DNA of 64,000 nucleotides. Origin: Apium graveolens (lineage: Eukaryota; Streptophyta; Magnoliopsida; Apiales; Apiaceae). A program made the position numbers and the translations under genes. The notes below the pieces were generated by a model. It was not told the origin of the DNA. It ran no database searches and was given only the letters and a program-made list of their open reading frames with translations. Below, in pieces: positions 48,305 through 59,301 of this stretch; positions within the stretch are counted from its first letter, which is position 1, and the number at the start of each line of letters is the position of its first letter. Where the stretch lies: positions 3,162,001 through 3,226,000 of the forward strand of contig NC_133657.1 in assembly GCF_009905375.1 (NCBI RefSeq), written 5' to 3'.

Positions 48305-50112
48305 ATGAATGTCAAATTGGAAAAGAACAGGTTTTTCAAACCAGCCTTTGATAGAATTGAGTCTATTGAGAAAGCACAGGAGAAACAACAATCTCAGATT
48401 GCTGAAGTAATAAAGAATCAAGCTTCTCAACAAGTTCAACTAAATGAGATTCAATCTTCAGTGGAACTACTTCTCTCTTTTCTACTACCTGATGATGCCA
48501 AAAAGGGGAGAAGGTAGTTAAGTCTAAATGCTCTACTGATTTAGCACTGAAGAAAAAGGATGGTGGAAATGATGACCAGGGAAACTTTGAAAAAGGTAGA
48601 GGTCATGGTCAAGGCAAAGGTTCTTCATCCAGGAAAGCAGGAACTTCTACACAGAAATCAAGTTCTGATGCTGATAGAAGAAAAAGCTCTGATAAGCAAG
48701 TTCTGACTAAGTCTGATGTTCTGATATAGGGTGAGAGTCAAGAATTACACAAGTTTATGCAGACATTGAAGCTTAAGGGGAAGGAAACAACAGTTTACTA
48801 TCAAGACCCCAAGATACAGAAGCTGGATGAAGAAATTTCAAAAAGATTATTTCTCAAAGACAATCCAGGAATGGATTTTAAAAGTCTAAAGGTAGAAGAA
48901 GCCAGACTTAAAGCAAAAAATATCAAATCCAAGTCTAAAGCTTCTATTACTGCAAAGAAACCTCCAAAGCCTAAGGGCATTGTGATTAAAGAGAAGACAA
49001 ACTCTGAGGCAACCAAATCTGAATTCAAAGCCAAATCACAAATGGAGATAGATCCAAGGTTCAAGGGCAAAGCTAAAGTTGATGATTCTGTAAAAATCTA
49101 TCTGCCAACCATGGATGAAGAAATGATTGTTGATGAAGATACTAGTCTGATTTTGAAGAAGAAGAAGAATATTCAAACAACCTCTAACAGAGCTCATGTT
49201 GTTCAAGATCAGGACTTAGTAAATTCTGATTTGACAAGGAAGCAAGCAACCTCTGACATAGCTCAAGTTGGCTTGACATCAGAAGATGAAATGAAGGGTA
49301 CAATAACCTCTGACAGTGCTCATGTTAAACCCACTACTTCTCTACTACCAGGGTTCATTAAAGCTCAACAATCTACTCAATTTTTGAAGACTACATCAAG
49401 TGGTTTTGAAGCAAGAGTTGTTCTAGGAAAGGAAGCTAGAGACAAATCAGGATTGGGTAGTTCTAATGAAAGAAGGATACACAATACTACCAATGATCCA
49501 ACTTCCTTAAGTGATCCAGGAGTAGGAACAACTCCTGAAAGATTGAATCAACTGGAGTCTGTACAAATGGTCTACCACTCTGTATTGAAATAAGATATCA
49601 TGCTATATTTCATGACAGATGGAAGGGTATTCCAGATTAGAAAGGATACTATTCGTTTGAAGTACTTTGAAGAATTGCAACATGTGCTATTTCTACTTCA
49701 AGTGAAAAACAGATCAACAAATGGTGTTGCCAGATACATAAGGTCTAATGTTGAAAGACAGAAGAAATTATACTCTGTAAAGTCTGACATGGCATACTGT
49801 CCTAAGTACAGAGCTCACAATGGTGATATTGTTGAGATGAAGCCTAATACTGCTAAAATCAATACATATCTTGGTATTAAGGGACTTGAATTCAATCTAG
49901 AGTCTGATAAAGCCTATGTCATCAGATTGGATTAGAATATAAGGAAAGCAAAAATAAATGATCTCAGGGCTGCTATCTTTCAGACAGGTGAAGATATAGC
50001 TGAACTCAAAGATGCAAAAAAGAGGATGTAAAATGAACTTGAATATGCTGAGAGAACTCTGTTGAAGAACTATCTCAGAACAACTCCTGACATTAAAGAG
50101 ATCATGCACTGA
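48305..50112 (+). pseudogene. Element F extra 3' ORF (Sirevirus-like position), broken
   Basis: Frames of 70 (48305-48517), 278 (48757-49593) and 111 codons (49600-49935), then a short continuation to about 50112, lie on the plus strand between RT and the polypurine tract. The first is a probable coiled coil (KAQEKQQSQIAEVIKNQASQ). The second is lysine-rich and disordered-looking. The third contains DGRVFQIRKDTIRLKYFEEL and RYIRSNVERQKKLYS, well-structured in appearance. There is no signal peptide or membrane span, so no envelope function is claimed. Stops near 48730, 49591 and 49933 separate what was probably one gene of roughly 600 codons. Confidence 0.6.
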
Positions 50113-50301
50113 AGCCAAGTCAAGAACTACAGCTGTTAAATTCTGAAGGATATACAGACTAAAGCTGATATCAAACTTTAAGGATGGTAAAAGCTTAAAT
50201 GGCTGTAAGTTATAGTTATCTAGTCAAATTCTCATATGCATTTGTATTTAATGTTTTTGACATCATCAAATATCTATTGAACTTGTATATTATGCTAATT
50301 T

Positions 50302-50317
50302 ACAAGTTGGGGGAGAT
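50302..50317 (+). other. Element F polypurine tract
   Basis: ACAAGTTGGGGGAGAT directly precedes the 3' LTR. Confidence 0.88.
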
Positions 50318-50930
50318 TGTTAGATATATTTATGATGTCATGTCTAATAGTGATTTATGTTTAGTTTTCAGATCTTGACTAATAGGACAAATCAGGACTT
50401 AACTGGAAATCAGTACTTATACTGAAGTCAGAACTTAAGATATCAGAACTTAAGTTATCAGAACTTAAGATATCAAAAGATATTTATCAGGAGATAATAT
50501 CAGGACTTAAGAAGACTTTCTGATAAGAAAGCCGGCTGATTGAAAGGAAAGAAGATCAAGACTAAAACAAGAAGAAATATGCATGGAGAAGAATTATATG
50601 AAGAATAGAAGACTTGGAAGAAAAGATAACTAGTTGATATATTTTAGGATACGGAATCATATTCGATATCAATTAGAAGATTATCTTGTAGCTGTGTAGT
50701 ATATAAACACAACATAGGGTTTACACTATAAGTGTTATCTTAATCGAGAATATTATTCATTGTAACCCTAGCAGCTCTCGTGATATTGTTCATCACTGAG
50801 AGAGAACGGTTCCATTGCAATACTGTTTTATTAATAAGATTATTCTGTGTTTCATACCTGTGTTCTTAATTTGATTTGATTGTAGTGTACACTGTATTCA
50901 ACCCCCTTCTATAGTGTGTGTGACCTAACA
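50318..50930 (+). repeat. Element F 3' LTR (613 bp)
   Basis: TGTTAGATATATTTATG to GTGTGTGACCTAACA. Same length as the 5' LTR; about 20 substitutions by eye, mostly transitions. Confidence 0.94.
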
Positions 50931-50935
50931 GCTTG

Positions 50936-51330
50936 CTTTGTTCTTCTGATGCCTTGGTGTAGAAGCAACAAATACCATCCTTATTTGTTAAGTCTAAGTC
51001 TGTAACAAACAAGCTTCCTTTCCTTGCTCCTTTCAGAGTAATTTCACCAATTTTCTTGCTGATAAAGGTGCATTCTTCTTTGTTGAACAAAACTTCAAAG
51101 CCTTTGTCTGCAAACTGGCTAACACTGAGAAGATTCACCTCAAGACCAGCTACTAGTGCTACATCATCAATGACAACATTTTCAGAAACAATCTTGCCAT
51201 ATCCCATTGTGAATCCTTTGTTGTTGTCTCCAAAGGTCACCAATGGGCCAACTTTCTCCTCGAACTATGATAGCAGGGCCTTATCACCTGTCATATGTCT
51301 GGAACATCCACTGTCAATGATCCATATGAC
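50936..51330 (-). pseudogene. Element C aspartic protease
   Basis: The minus strand carries WIIDSGCSRHMTGDKALLS, the Copia retropepsin active site, followed by a stop. A 125-codon frame (51243-50866) then contains VALVAGLEVNLLSVSQFADKG. Element F inserted in the linker just before the GAG-pre-integrase LWHKK motif. A frame break separates this domain from gag. Confidence 0.86.
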
Positions 51331-51361
51331 TTTCTTCACTTTGCCCTGCACACAATGAGAT

Positions 51362-53743
51362 TCAGGTGTGTTTAGTAACCCAAGCAGTGTTGGGTACTTT
51401 CTTCTTGTTAACTGATTTAGCAAAAGTAGAGTGATTTGTTTCAGATAAAATAGAGTTCAATGATTGTTGTGCATTTTCCCTTTCTGATGTAGACTCAATT
51501 TGTGTTTCTTTTAGGTCTACTCTCAGTTTGTGACAACTTTTCATCACTTTCAAGTTGCAAGGGATGCAATCAAACTTATCACAGAATGAGTAGGGATCAT
51601 CTAAATATGCTTCATTGTATTTGCAAGTTCCTTCAGTTGGCTTACTAACACCCTTTTTACAAAGATGAGTTAGATTATTTGTAGAACTACATATTCCACA
51701 CTTCTTGCCAGGAATATCTGCAATATAGTTCAGATTATTGCTTTTGTTTTTCCCCATTCTTCCACTTCTATTTTTCTTCTTCTTTCTTGCATCTTCAATC
51801 TTGGTTTCTTTGACAAGAGTCTTGGTACTTTGGTTGTCCATAAGATTTTCTTCAGCCTTGGAAGATTGAATTGAATCTGCATTCTTCTTTTCATTATCCT
51901 CATCTGCAATTTCTTGCTTGATAATCAATTCTTCTTCACTGAAGTTTACTTCACAAGTCTTAAATACTGATGACCCAACATTTTTCAGCATTGCTGGAAC
52001 ATTTTCAATCTTTGTTGCTTTTCCTCTGTCACCGATGTTTTTCTTCTTGCTGTTTAAGGTATCATAATCAAGACCAATGGCAATGTTTGCACATGGTTTA
52101 TTTTTCTCATGGTACTGACCAACCAATTCAGATGCATTCTTGAAGGACTTCAACTTTACTTCACTTTTCTCCAGTTTTTCTCTTAGCACGGCTTCAATCT
52201 CATTTGCACACTTGAGCTTGTTTTTCAGATTGCCATTTTCTTGTTTCAAGACTTCAAGCTCCACTATCAATAATTCAGCTTCTTGTTTTTCACTTTCAAG
52301 CTTCTCATTTAACTTTGTTAATATGCTAACTTCTTCATTAGCAGCAACCATGCTTGTATGGATGTGAAACATTTATGTGCTCATCTTTTCAATAGTTTCC
52401 TTATATTGATTCACATTTAAATCAGTGGAGGTAGGAGTTGGTACCTGTGATTTAGATGATGATGATTCTCCTTGCTCCAAGGCCATGAGTGCATAGTTTC
52501 CAAGTTCTTCATCTTCATCATTTTCAGAATCATCCCAACTTTTACCTTCTGTAATATAAGCTTTGCTTTGCTGTTTCTTCAGAAGAGCTTCATACTTTGC
52601 TTCCAATTCAAGATAAGCCTTATCTTTCTTTGCCTTCTTGGTTTTCCTGTATTCTGTAGAAAAGTGGCCTAGTTCATCACAGTTGAAGTACCTTATATTA
52701 GATCTGTCAACAGATCCAGTTTTGTAACCACTTTTTCTATCAGAATTGTACTTCCCTTTCTCTTTCTAGCTGCTGTCTTTGTTAAAAGACTGTCCTTTAC
52801 TTTTAAAGTATCTTGGCTTCCTTACTCTAATGTTAGAGAATTTTCTAGCCAGATAGGCCATTGAATGATCTAGCTCATCCAGTTCTTCAAGAGTGTAGAA
52901 CTCATCCTTTTCCAATTCTAGTATGACTTGCTCCTGTGAATCAATTGTTCTCTGCTCACTTGTTGAGGCAACTGAGATATGAGATCTTGGTTCATCATTG
53001 GATGTTTGGCTTTCATTAATAATTAGAGCAGTTGAGCCATCCACAACATGTCCTTGACCAGATCTCAGCGATTGCCTTTGAATCATCTCTAGTTCATAGG
53101 TTTTAAGAATTCCATATAGAACTTCCAGAGTTATCCTGCTCAAGTCTCTCCCTTCCCTGATTGCTGAGATTTTCTGTTCCAAATGATCAGGAAGAGTAAG
53201 CAAGAACTTTAGATTCACTTCTTCAGCTTCATAGTACTTGTCATGAAGTTGCAAGTCATTTATCAGCTTATTAAATCTTTCAAACACTTCAGTAATGCTT
53301 TCCTTGGGCTTAGCCATGAAACCCTCATACTGTGAAATCAGTATCCTTCTTTGATTAAATCTAACTTCTTCAGTTCCTTCATAGAGTATTTCAATCTTCT
53401 CCCATATTTGCTTAGCAGTATCACAGTTAACAATGTTATTGTACATCAAATTGTCAAGTAACTCAATCAATATCAATTGTAAACTGTTATCCAGGGAAAC
53501 CTTCTCCTTTTCAGGATCAGTAAACTCAGCAGGATCTTTTGGAGCATAATGAGCTGATATGACAATGTCTCCATCTGTAGATTCCTCAACCCTTAGCACA
53601 GGAATGAAAGGTCCATTTTTGAGGATCTGAGTGTAGAGTGGATTGGCCATCTTGATAAACAACATCATAATCTTTTTCCAAAGAGTGTAGTTAGTTTTGT
53701 CAAAGGTGGGAATTTTGATGCTACTAATTTTCTGTGTATTCAT
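51362..53743 (-). pseudogene. Element C gag (three frames)
   Basis: The start at 53743 (MNTQKISSIKIPTFDKTNY) lies 38 bp after the primer-binding site. The first frame runs to a stop at 52766 and holds the UBN2/gag domain (NCDTAKQIWEKIE, LKFLLTLPDHLEQK). After the stop a degenerate zinc knuckle reads YFNCDELGHFSTEY: the outer two cysteines of a CCHC box are now tyrosines. Frame 52606-52373 is acidic. Frame 52372-51362 is a long coiled coil (LNEKLESEKQEAELLIVELE) followed by basic and cysteine-containing segments (KKCGICSSTNNLTHLC). Stops at 52766 and 52373 break one long Sirevirus-type gag. Confidence 0.88.
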
Positions 53744-53780
53744 TCTTCCAAGATCTTGAATCTGTTTTCTTTCAGATTTT

Positions 53781-53792
53781 GCTCTGATACCA
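53781..53792 (-). other. Element C primer-binding site (tRNA-Met type)
   Basis: The minus strand reads TGGTATCAGAGC two bases from the 5' LTR. Confidence 0.9.
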
Positions 53793-53794
53793 CT

Positions 53795-55251
53795 TGTTAG
53801 GTAATGAATCACACACACAGGGGGGGGGGGTGAATGTGTTTTTCTGATTTTAGGCTTTTCTTGAAAGATAATGGTTGAACAAAGTAAATTAAATCTTGTA
53901 TAGAAAGGTGTTCATGCAGAAATTAAACTTGCATAAGATAAAGAACACAGATCTTCAAAACTCACTTAATTTTTGTATTAAAAATTAAGATGCTTTGCTA
54001 CAAAATTTCTAAGCTCTTTGAAGTTAAAGAGCTCAGCTTCTTCTCGAGAGTGTTACAAGAATTTTTGATCTAAATTGTTGCTTCTAACTAGAGGACAAGT
54101 GTTAACTTTATAGCTCGGTTAACTGCTGGTTTACACAGTTGATAATAAACATGCTATTAGCTTTTCTAAACTGTCACTTGTCATTTCTATTTATAGAAAA
54201 ACAAATCTTCCATTTCTGGCTTAGCATATCTTTAGCATCCCGTATTTACTTTAATCTTCCTCTGCCAGTTAATCTTTGCCATTGATCTTGCACACTCTTT
54301 AAGCTGCTTTTTGTAGACTTGTCAATCCAGTTGTTGGATTGTTTGTTGATTGTTTATCTTGGATATTAAACTGATCTGCAATTCTGTACTTTGAGACTGT
54401 ACTTCGAGATCTCCAGTTTGATTCATTTGAACACTTGATATCTCGATAAGTATTAAGGCTTATCGAGATCTCTAGTACTCCATAATGAGTTTGGCTTGTA
54501 GAGGTCTTCAGCGCATCGAGATCTCTAGTCTTCATAACTTCACTTGACTTGTAGATATCTCTGAGTTCTCGAATGGATATAGACTCTGAGTTCTCTAGTG
54601 AAGGAATGACTTGTCGATATCTTTTTGAGTTCTCGAGTAGCTTTTCTGACTTCTCTACTCCTGGTGGATATTGCTTATCCGTTGAGTAGATATTGCTCAT
54701 CCGTCGAGTAAATGTATAGCTTATCCGTCGAGTAGATATTTCTCATCCGTCGAGTAGATGTTATTCATCCATCGAGTGGATATATAGCTCATCCGTCGTG
54801 TAGATGTTATTCATCCATCGAGTGGATATATAGCTCATCCGTCGAGTAGATGTTGCTTATCCGTCGGTACTCTCTGGAGTTTGAATGACTTCTCGATAAG
54901 TCATTCTGGAGTTCTCGAATGACTTTTCTATAACATTAAATATGTGACTATAGAGATCTTGACTTAGAACATTTTTCTCCAAACAGATTTATTCAACTCC
55001 AAGCTTCTTCAAAATTCTTCTGAGGCATGATCTTCTTGATCTTCTTCCAGATAAAATCCTTAGGCTTGATACTGTTTTAGGAAAAAGACTCCAGTCTGCT
55101 CCTTTGCATTCTTACAGAATTTAAGTGTTACAAGTACATAATACAAATTTAGATAACAACACAACTTACTTAGGGTTGGCCCCAAGCTTAACTGATTGCT
55201 AATGACATTGTCAGCTTCAGTATTCTTTGACATCATCTATTATATATTACA
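53795..55251 (-). repeat. Element C 5' LTR (1457 bp)
   Basis: Right-hand member of the pair with 16643-18095; about 43 differences by eye. It contains the minus-strand TATA-like CTATAAATAG at 54187-54196 and the tandem array at about 54665-54874. Confidence 0.92.
54440..54469. repeat. perfect 11-bp-arm hairpin in C LTR
   Basis: atctcgataag, an 8-nt spacer (tattaagg), then cttatcgagat. The partner LTR (about 17288-17317) has the same structure with one arm mismatch. Possibly an RNA hairpin in the transcript. Confidence 0.75.
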
Positions 55252-55671
55252 TATTCAACTTCTATCTCTTTTGTGGATGTCTGGTAGTAGGGTATTAATA
55301 CAATGAAAGTTGACATTTACTAGTTTCGTGTTATCTGATTAGTGTCATCACCATTGCATGCTAAGGTTAAGAACAAAGAGGATATTGAATGAAGTATTTA
55401 ATGAAGTTAGAATCACATATTTGTGTTATATAAGTAATTCAATCTTAATTCTCTTAGCTAATATTAGTTAGTATAATCTCGTAGTTATAAACAATCTCAA
55501 CTTGTTATCATCTTAGCATTGAATAATAACCATACAATTGTTGCATAAGTGCATAAATTGAATTTAACCTAAAAGAGTCTCTGTGGGAACGAACTAGAAA
55601 TAATTCTATATTACTTGCGAACGCGTATACTTGCGTGTAATTTAGAGCATGTTTTCGCCCTAACAAGGCCT

Positions 55672-57449
55672 TCGCCGGAACCGCCTTGCTCACGCACCTG
55701 GGAAAGCTTCCATGACTGATGCTCCGGTTGGCCGTGGTCAATCAGGAGGCGAACGCGTGGTAATAATGCCGCGACGTCTGGTTTACTCCAACGATACCAC
55801 CCCGATCGTCGAACTTGTTGATGAGGATACTGATGGACGAGAGGTGTCGCGGGCGGATAATCGAGTAGTCACCCACCCGCATCGATCCGGGCGTACTCTT
55901 GATGAACGTCGGCAAACGGAGTCTATCCCAACGAATGAACAACGAGGTTTCGCTGCTTTAAAGGACCGCTTGGGGATCCTCTTGGGAGATGATGATCTGA
56001 GAATGTTACTGTTGCAATGGCAGAGAGATGCCGATCACGGAGAGGTGACGCCCCGTAGTTCAGCGCGTGTGCCCCTGAATTCCTTGAGAATCAGGAGCGG
56101 CACCGCGACCATGAGAGAGCTCCTCCACGTGGATCGATGGATCGGTATGGTCGAGGATACAGAAGTGACCGTTGGAGAAGATCCCAATAGAGAGGAAGAG
56201 GCGAAGGCCGAGGCAGGTACTTGGACGGGCATCTTCGCGACAATTATCGTGGCAATAGGGATACTCGCGTCTATGACCGTGCTGAAAGAGATGGTTATGT
56301 AAGGAATCACGGTCATAGGGACATCCAGGGTTATGATCGCGAGACTCTTCAAGGACATTGTCGAAATCAAGGAGAAAATTCGGAAGGAGATCAAGGGACA
56401 AACCATGAGGTGATAGTGATACCTGGGGGAGGACAAGGGGATGCCCAAAACATAAATCAACAACAGGCTCCTCCAGGTGGAGATCAAGTAGTACTACCTC
56501 CTCCTCAGCCCCAAGGTCCGCAACCTCACATGCAGACTATCCGAGCGTAGGATCCTTTAATGTGGATGATCTGAAGAGGCTTCTCAACCACTTGGAAGGG
56601 AGAGTAACAGCCACGGCCAAAATCCCTTCGCCCTTCTCTGCGGTAGTAAGAGAGGCTCAGTTGCCGACTAGATATCGTAACATGACTAGCGATCTCCGTT
56701 TCCATAGAAGTTCGGATCCTGTGGAATTCTTGGGCCGATTTAATATAGAGATGGATGTGTATCAAGTTCCAGACTTGGCTCGATGCCGACTCTTGGCAGA
56801 AAATTTCAGGGAAAGTGATCAGCAATGGTTTCAAAAGCTTGGACCGGGAGTAATCACTTACTGGGACCAAATGAAAACCTTGTTCCTGACCAAGTTCCAA
56901 GCAACTATGAGATATGTTCCATCTGTTAATACTATGGACAATGTCAAACAAAGGGAGAATGAAAGCTTGACATCCTATTTTAAGAGGTTCAACACTGAGT
57001 CTACTAGCGTAAGAGGCGCTTCAGACAAAGCTTTGAAAAGTTTTTTGATAGCAGGCCTAAGGGTTGGCTCAGATTTCTGGAAAGATCTACAGGGGAAAGA
57101 TCCCGCTACTTTGGCAGATGTCTTTGCTTTGGCAGAATCATTCAAAGCCATTAAACAATCTTTAGCAGAGGTACAAACGACTTTGCAAACAAGCCATAGA
57201 GGCAGAGCAAGGAAGAGGGATAGATCCTCGACTCTAAGATATCGAAGAAGTAGTCGAAGCTCGAATTGGATAAATGCCACAACGGTAAGGAGGGAATGGA
57301 GCCCTCCCTCGAGCTATGACAGCAGGACAAGCGGATACACCCCTTTGGCTGCATCAATTGAGCACATCTTTGAGGTGAACAAGAACATAGGACTTTTTAG
57401 AAAACCTGAGGCTCTGTCGTCTTGGAAGAGCAAAGATAAAAAGAAATAA
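55672..57449 (+). pseudogene. Element A gag, main part
   Basis: The first frame continues from the N-terminal part through MTDAPVGRGQSGGERV to about 56060. There a shift moves the reading into another frame (56221-56550, a Gly/Gln/Pro-rich stretch) and then, after a stop, to 56562-57449. The last frame is the Ty3/Gypsy gag domain: DLRFHRSSDPVEFLGRFNIE, AENFRESDQQWFQKL, QRENESLTSYFKRFN and a basic nucleic-acid-binding tail. A taa at 57447 cuts it just before the zinc-like CEYHESSGYNTNEC, whose usual Gly-His is Gly-Tyr. Confidence 0.85.
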
Positions 57450-58110
57450 TGTGAATACCACGAATCATCCGGATATAACACAAATGAGTGTTGGCAGCTA
57501 AAGGATGAAATGGGAAGGATATCTCGACGAGTGGGTAGTAAAGGAAGTAATAGAGCCTTGGAAAGATACGCCATGAAAGCTCGGTTTAGACCGCTAATTG
57601 ACATTCATAGGGTGGAAACTCGGCCACCCAAAGTATTCAAGGGAGAATCCATGAATATCACCTTCAGGGAGGCGGATGCCAGGTGGGTACACCACCCCCA
57701 CAATGATGCCTTGGTCATTTCTCTCCAAATCGGGACTAAAAACGTCTACAGAGCCTTTGTAGACAACAGAAGTTCAGCAAACATCCTTTACTACAGTACC
57801 TTTAAGAAGATGAGATTGCCTGATCAAGATATGTCAGGGGAAGATTCTTGGGTCTACGGTTTTTCTGGTGAAGGACTTAGAGTCATGGGATCAATTTGAT
57901 TGTCATGCACCCTGGGGAAGAGTCCGCTCTCCGTAACAAAAATTCTCGAGTTCAAGGTCCTAAATCAGGAGTCATCCCACAATGTGCTGCTGGGATGACC
58001 TTTTCTTAGGGAAATGAGGGTCATCACTTCATTTCACCACCTCACCATCAAATTTACAACCCCATATGGAGTTGGTATCATAAAGGGCTCTCAATATGAC
58101 TCTTGAGAAT
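57450..58110 (+). pseudogene. Element A protease-like domain
   Basis: The frame 57510-57899 contains the Tat-type protease neighbourhood: DALVISLQIGTKNVYRAFVD, then NRSSANILYYSTFKKM. The active-site triplet Asp-Asn/Thr-Gly has become D-N-R, so catalysis is unlikely. After a stop, NQESSHNVLLG and LTIKFTTPYGVGIIKGSQYD continue the family pattern up to about 58110. Confidence 0.8.
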
Positions 58111-59034
58111 GTTATAGGAAGGCTATGAGGGGCTTTAGGAGAAAGGATGTCCAAGTCGGAGATGCATCAGATGATGAGCGAGAGAGAAGTATCGAACAGC
58201 CAATCGAGGAGATTCGGGTCCATGACTATGTTGAACAAGAAAATAAATATTCCTCTGAACTGCCTCCGACAATGCTGTTCTTAGAAGACACTATCAGGAT
58301 TGAGATGTTGGAATAAGAAGAGCCGCCAAACCACATAATCCAAGAAAATTTCAACGGGGAGCAGCTCGAAGGAAGATTTGATGTTTTGCAGAGTCTTGGA
58401 AAAGATGTATATAAGGTAGATGCCCCTTTGTTTGAGGGCGCGCCCTTATCTTCAGGAATCCGGAAAGAAGTAGATGCCCCTATATCTTTCGTCCATCCAT
58501 TTCTTTGTTCTGAACCATTCTTCGATGAGATATCGCTGCAAATTCATTATTTTTTTCACGCTTTCTACCATCCCAAATCTGAAAGAAGTTGATGCCCCTG
58601 TTATACAGAGTGCACCTTCAATAAGAAAAGAAGTTGATGCCCCTGTTATACAGGGCACGCCTTCAATAAGAAAAGAAGTTGATGCTCCTTTCCAAGAGGA
58701 TGTGCCTTCTCAGCGAAGTAATGAGGATCATAATCAGCTCGACTTAGACCCACGGATTCCAATGCCAACAGAGAAAATGGGATCAGCGGAAGATACAATT
58801 GAAATCCCAGTCGATGAAAAGGATCCAAGCAAAGTTCTAAAAATTGGATCTCAGTTGGCTCCGAGATTGAAAGAGGGTCTTTCCATATTACTCTTGGCGA
58901 ATCTTGATGTTTGCGTGGAGTCATTCTGATATGGTGGGAATTGATCAAAAAGTTATGTGCCATTGATTGAATATCGATCCCAAGCATAAAGGGATTCGGC
59001 AAAAGCGCAGGGCTGTAAGTGGAGAAAGGGCTGT
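58111..59034 (+). pseudogene. Element A protease-RT linker with peptide repeats
   Basis: Acidic frames 58125-58316 and 58386-58929 connect protease and RT. The second contains repeated KEVDAP units (see the 45-bp repeat). An intruding stretch of about 100 bp (58480-58590) interrupts the second unit. Downstream, VPSQRSNEDHNQLDLDPRIP leads toward the RT N-terminus. Confidence 0.65.
58410..58730 (+). repeat. 45-bp coding repeat (KEVDAP units)
   Basis: Five units start with gaagt(t/a)gatgcccct. Units three to five are contiguous at about 45 bp, encoding KEVDAPVIQSAPSIR, KEVDAPVIQGTPSIR and KEVDAPFQEDVPSQR. The first unit contains gggcgcgccctt; later units have gagtgcacctt, gggcacgcctt and gatgtgcctt at the same place. 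Confidence 0.85.
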
Positions 59035-59301
59035 AGCCTTGGCGGAGGAAGTATATAGACTTTTGGATGTTGGGCTGATCAGAGAATCTTTTTATCCAGA
59101 ATAGTTGGCAAATTCGGTATTAGTGAAAAAGCCTAACGACAAATGGAGAACATGTGTGGATTTCACCGATCTGAACAAGGCATGTCCAAAGGATAGCTTC
59201 CCTTTTCCAAGAATTGACCAGTTGGTCGATGCTACGGCAGGATATGCTCTGCTGAGTTTCATGGACGTACACTCTGGCTATAACCAAATTCCCACGTATG
59301 A
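59035..59301 (+). pseudogene. Element A reverse transcriptase, N-terminal remnant
   Basis: Reads EEVYRLLDVGLIRESFYPE, a stop, then LANSVLVKKPNDKWRTCVDF, TDLNKACPKDSFPFPRID and LLSFMDVHSGYNQIPTYE: the first third of a Ty3/Gypsy RT. Homology ends after the GYNQI block. The YVDD catalytic box, RNase H and integrase are absent, and antisense-ORF sequence follows at once. Confidence 0.88.

Larger units (their letters stand above)
41388..50930 (+). mobile_element. Element F: second SIRE-type Ty1/Copia, plus strand, inside element C
   Basis: 613-bp LTRs at 41388-42000 and 50318-50930, a perfect target duplication gcttg (41383-41387 and 50931-50935), a tRNA-Met-type primer-binding site and a polypurine tract identical to that of C. 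It holds gag with three zinc knuckles, protease, integrase and RT on the plus strand. RT stops abruptly where RNase H should begin, and a 3.2 kb 3' region with extra broken frames follows. LTRs differ at about 20 of 613 sites (3.3%, by eye). It lies antiparallel to its host C. Confidence 0.93.
16643..55251 (-). mobile_element. Element C: SIRE/Maximus-type Ty1/Copia retrotransposon, minus strand
   Basis: Direct repeats at 16643-18095 and 53795-55251 have TG...CA ends and a perfect 5-bp target duplication, tattc (16638-16642 and 55252-55256). The tRNA-Met-type primer-binding site next to the right LTR, and the polypurine tract next to the left LTR, put it on the minus strand. Without the three insertions D, E and F it would be about 11.9 kb, a usual size for Sireviruses. 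Along the minus strand: gag with coiled coil and zinc knuckle, protease, GAG-pre-integrase and integrase, RT, RNase H, then a long 3' region with extra frames. Several stops and frame breaks are present. LTRs differ by about 3% (about 43 sites by eye). Confidence 0.92.
15600..55665 (+). mobile_element. Element B: solo LTR (about 1.45 kb) of a Tat/Athila-like Gypsy, split by element C
   Basis: Left part 15600-16642 begins TGTTAAGTGGCATTTATG; right part 55257-55665 ends TCGCCCTAACA. The left flank aggcct (15594-15599) equals the right flank aggcct (55666-55671). Six bases is one more than usual for LTR elements, and the site is palindromic, so one base may be coincidence. There is no internal region, primer-binding site or polypurine tract, so it is a solo LTR left by LTR-LTR recombination. 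The 3' end, with tattacttgcgaacgcg, resembles Athila/Tat LTR ends; that lineage call is tentative. Confidence 0.75.

Noticed and set aside
55742..56487. Minus-strand ORFs of 66-150 codons opposite element A gag
   Set aside because: Shadow frames of the gag coding strand, which carries the recognisable gag domain.
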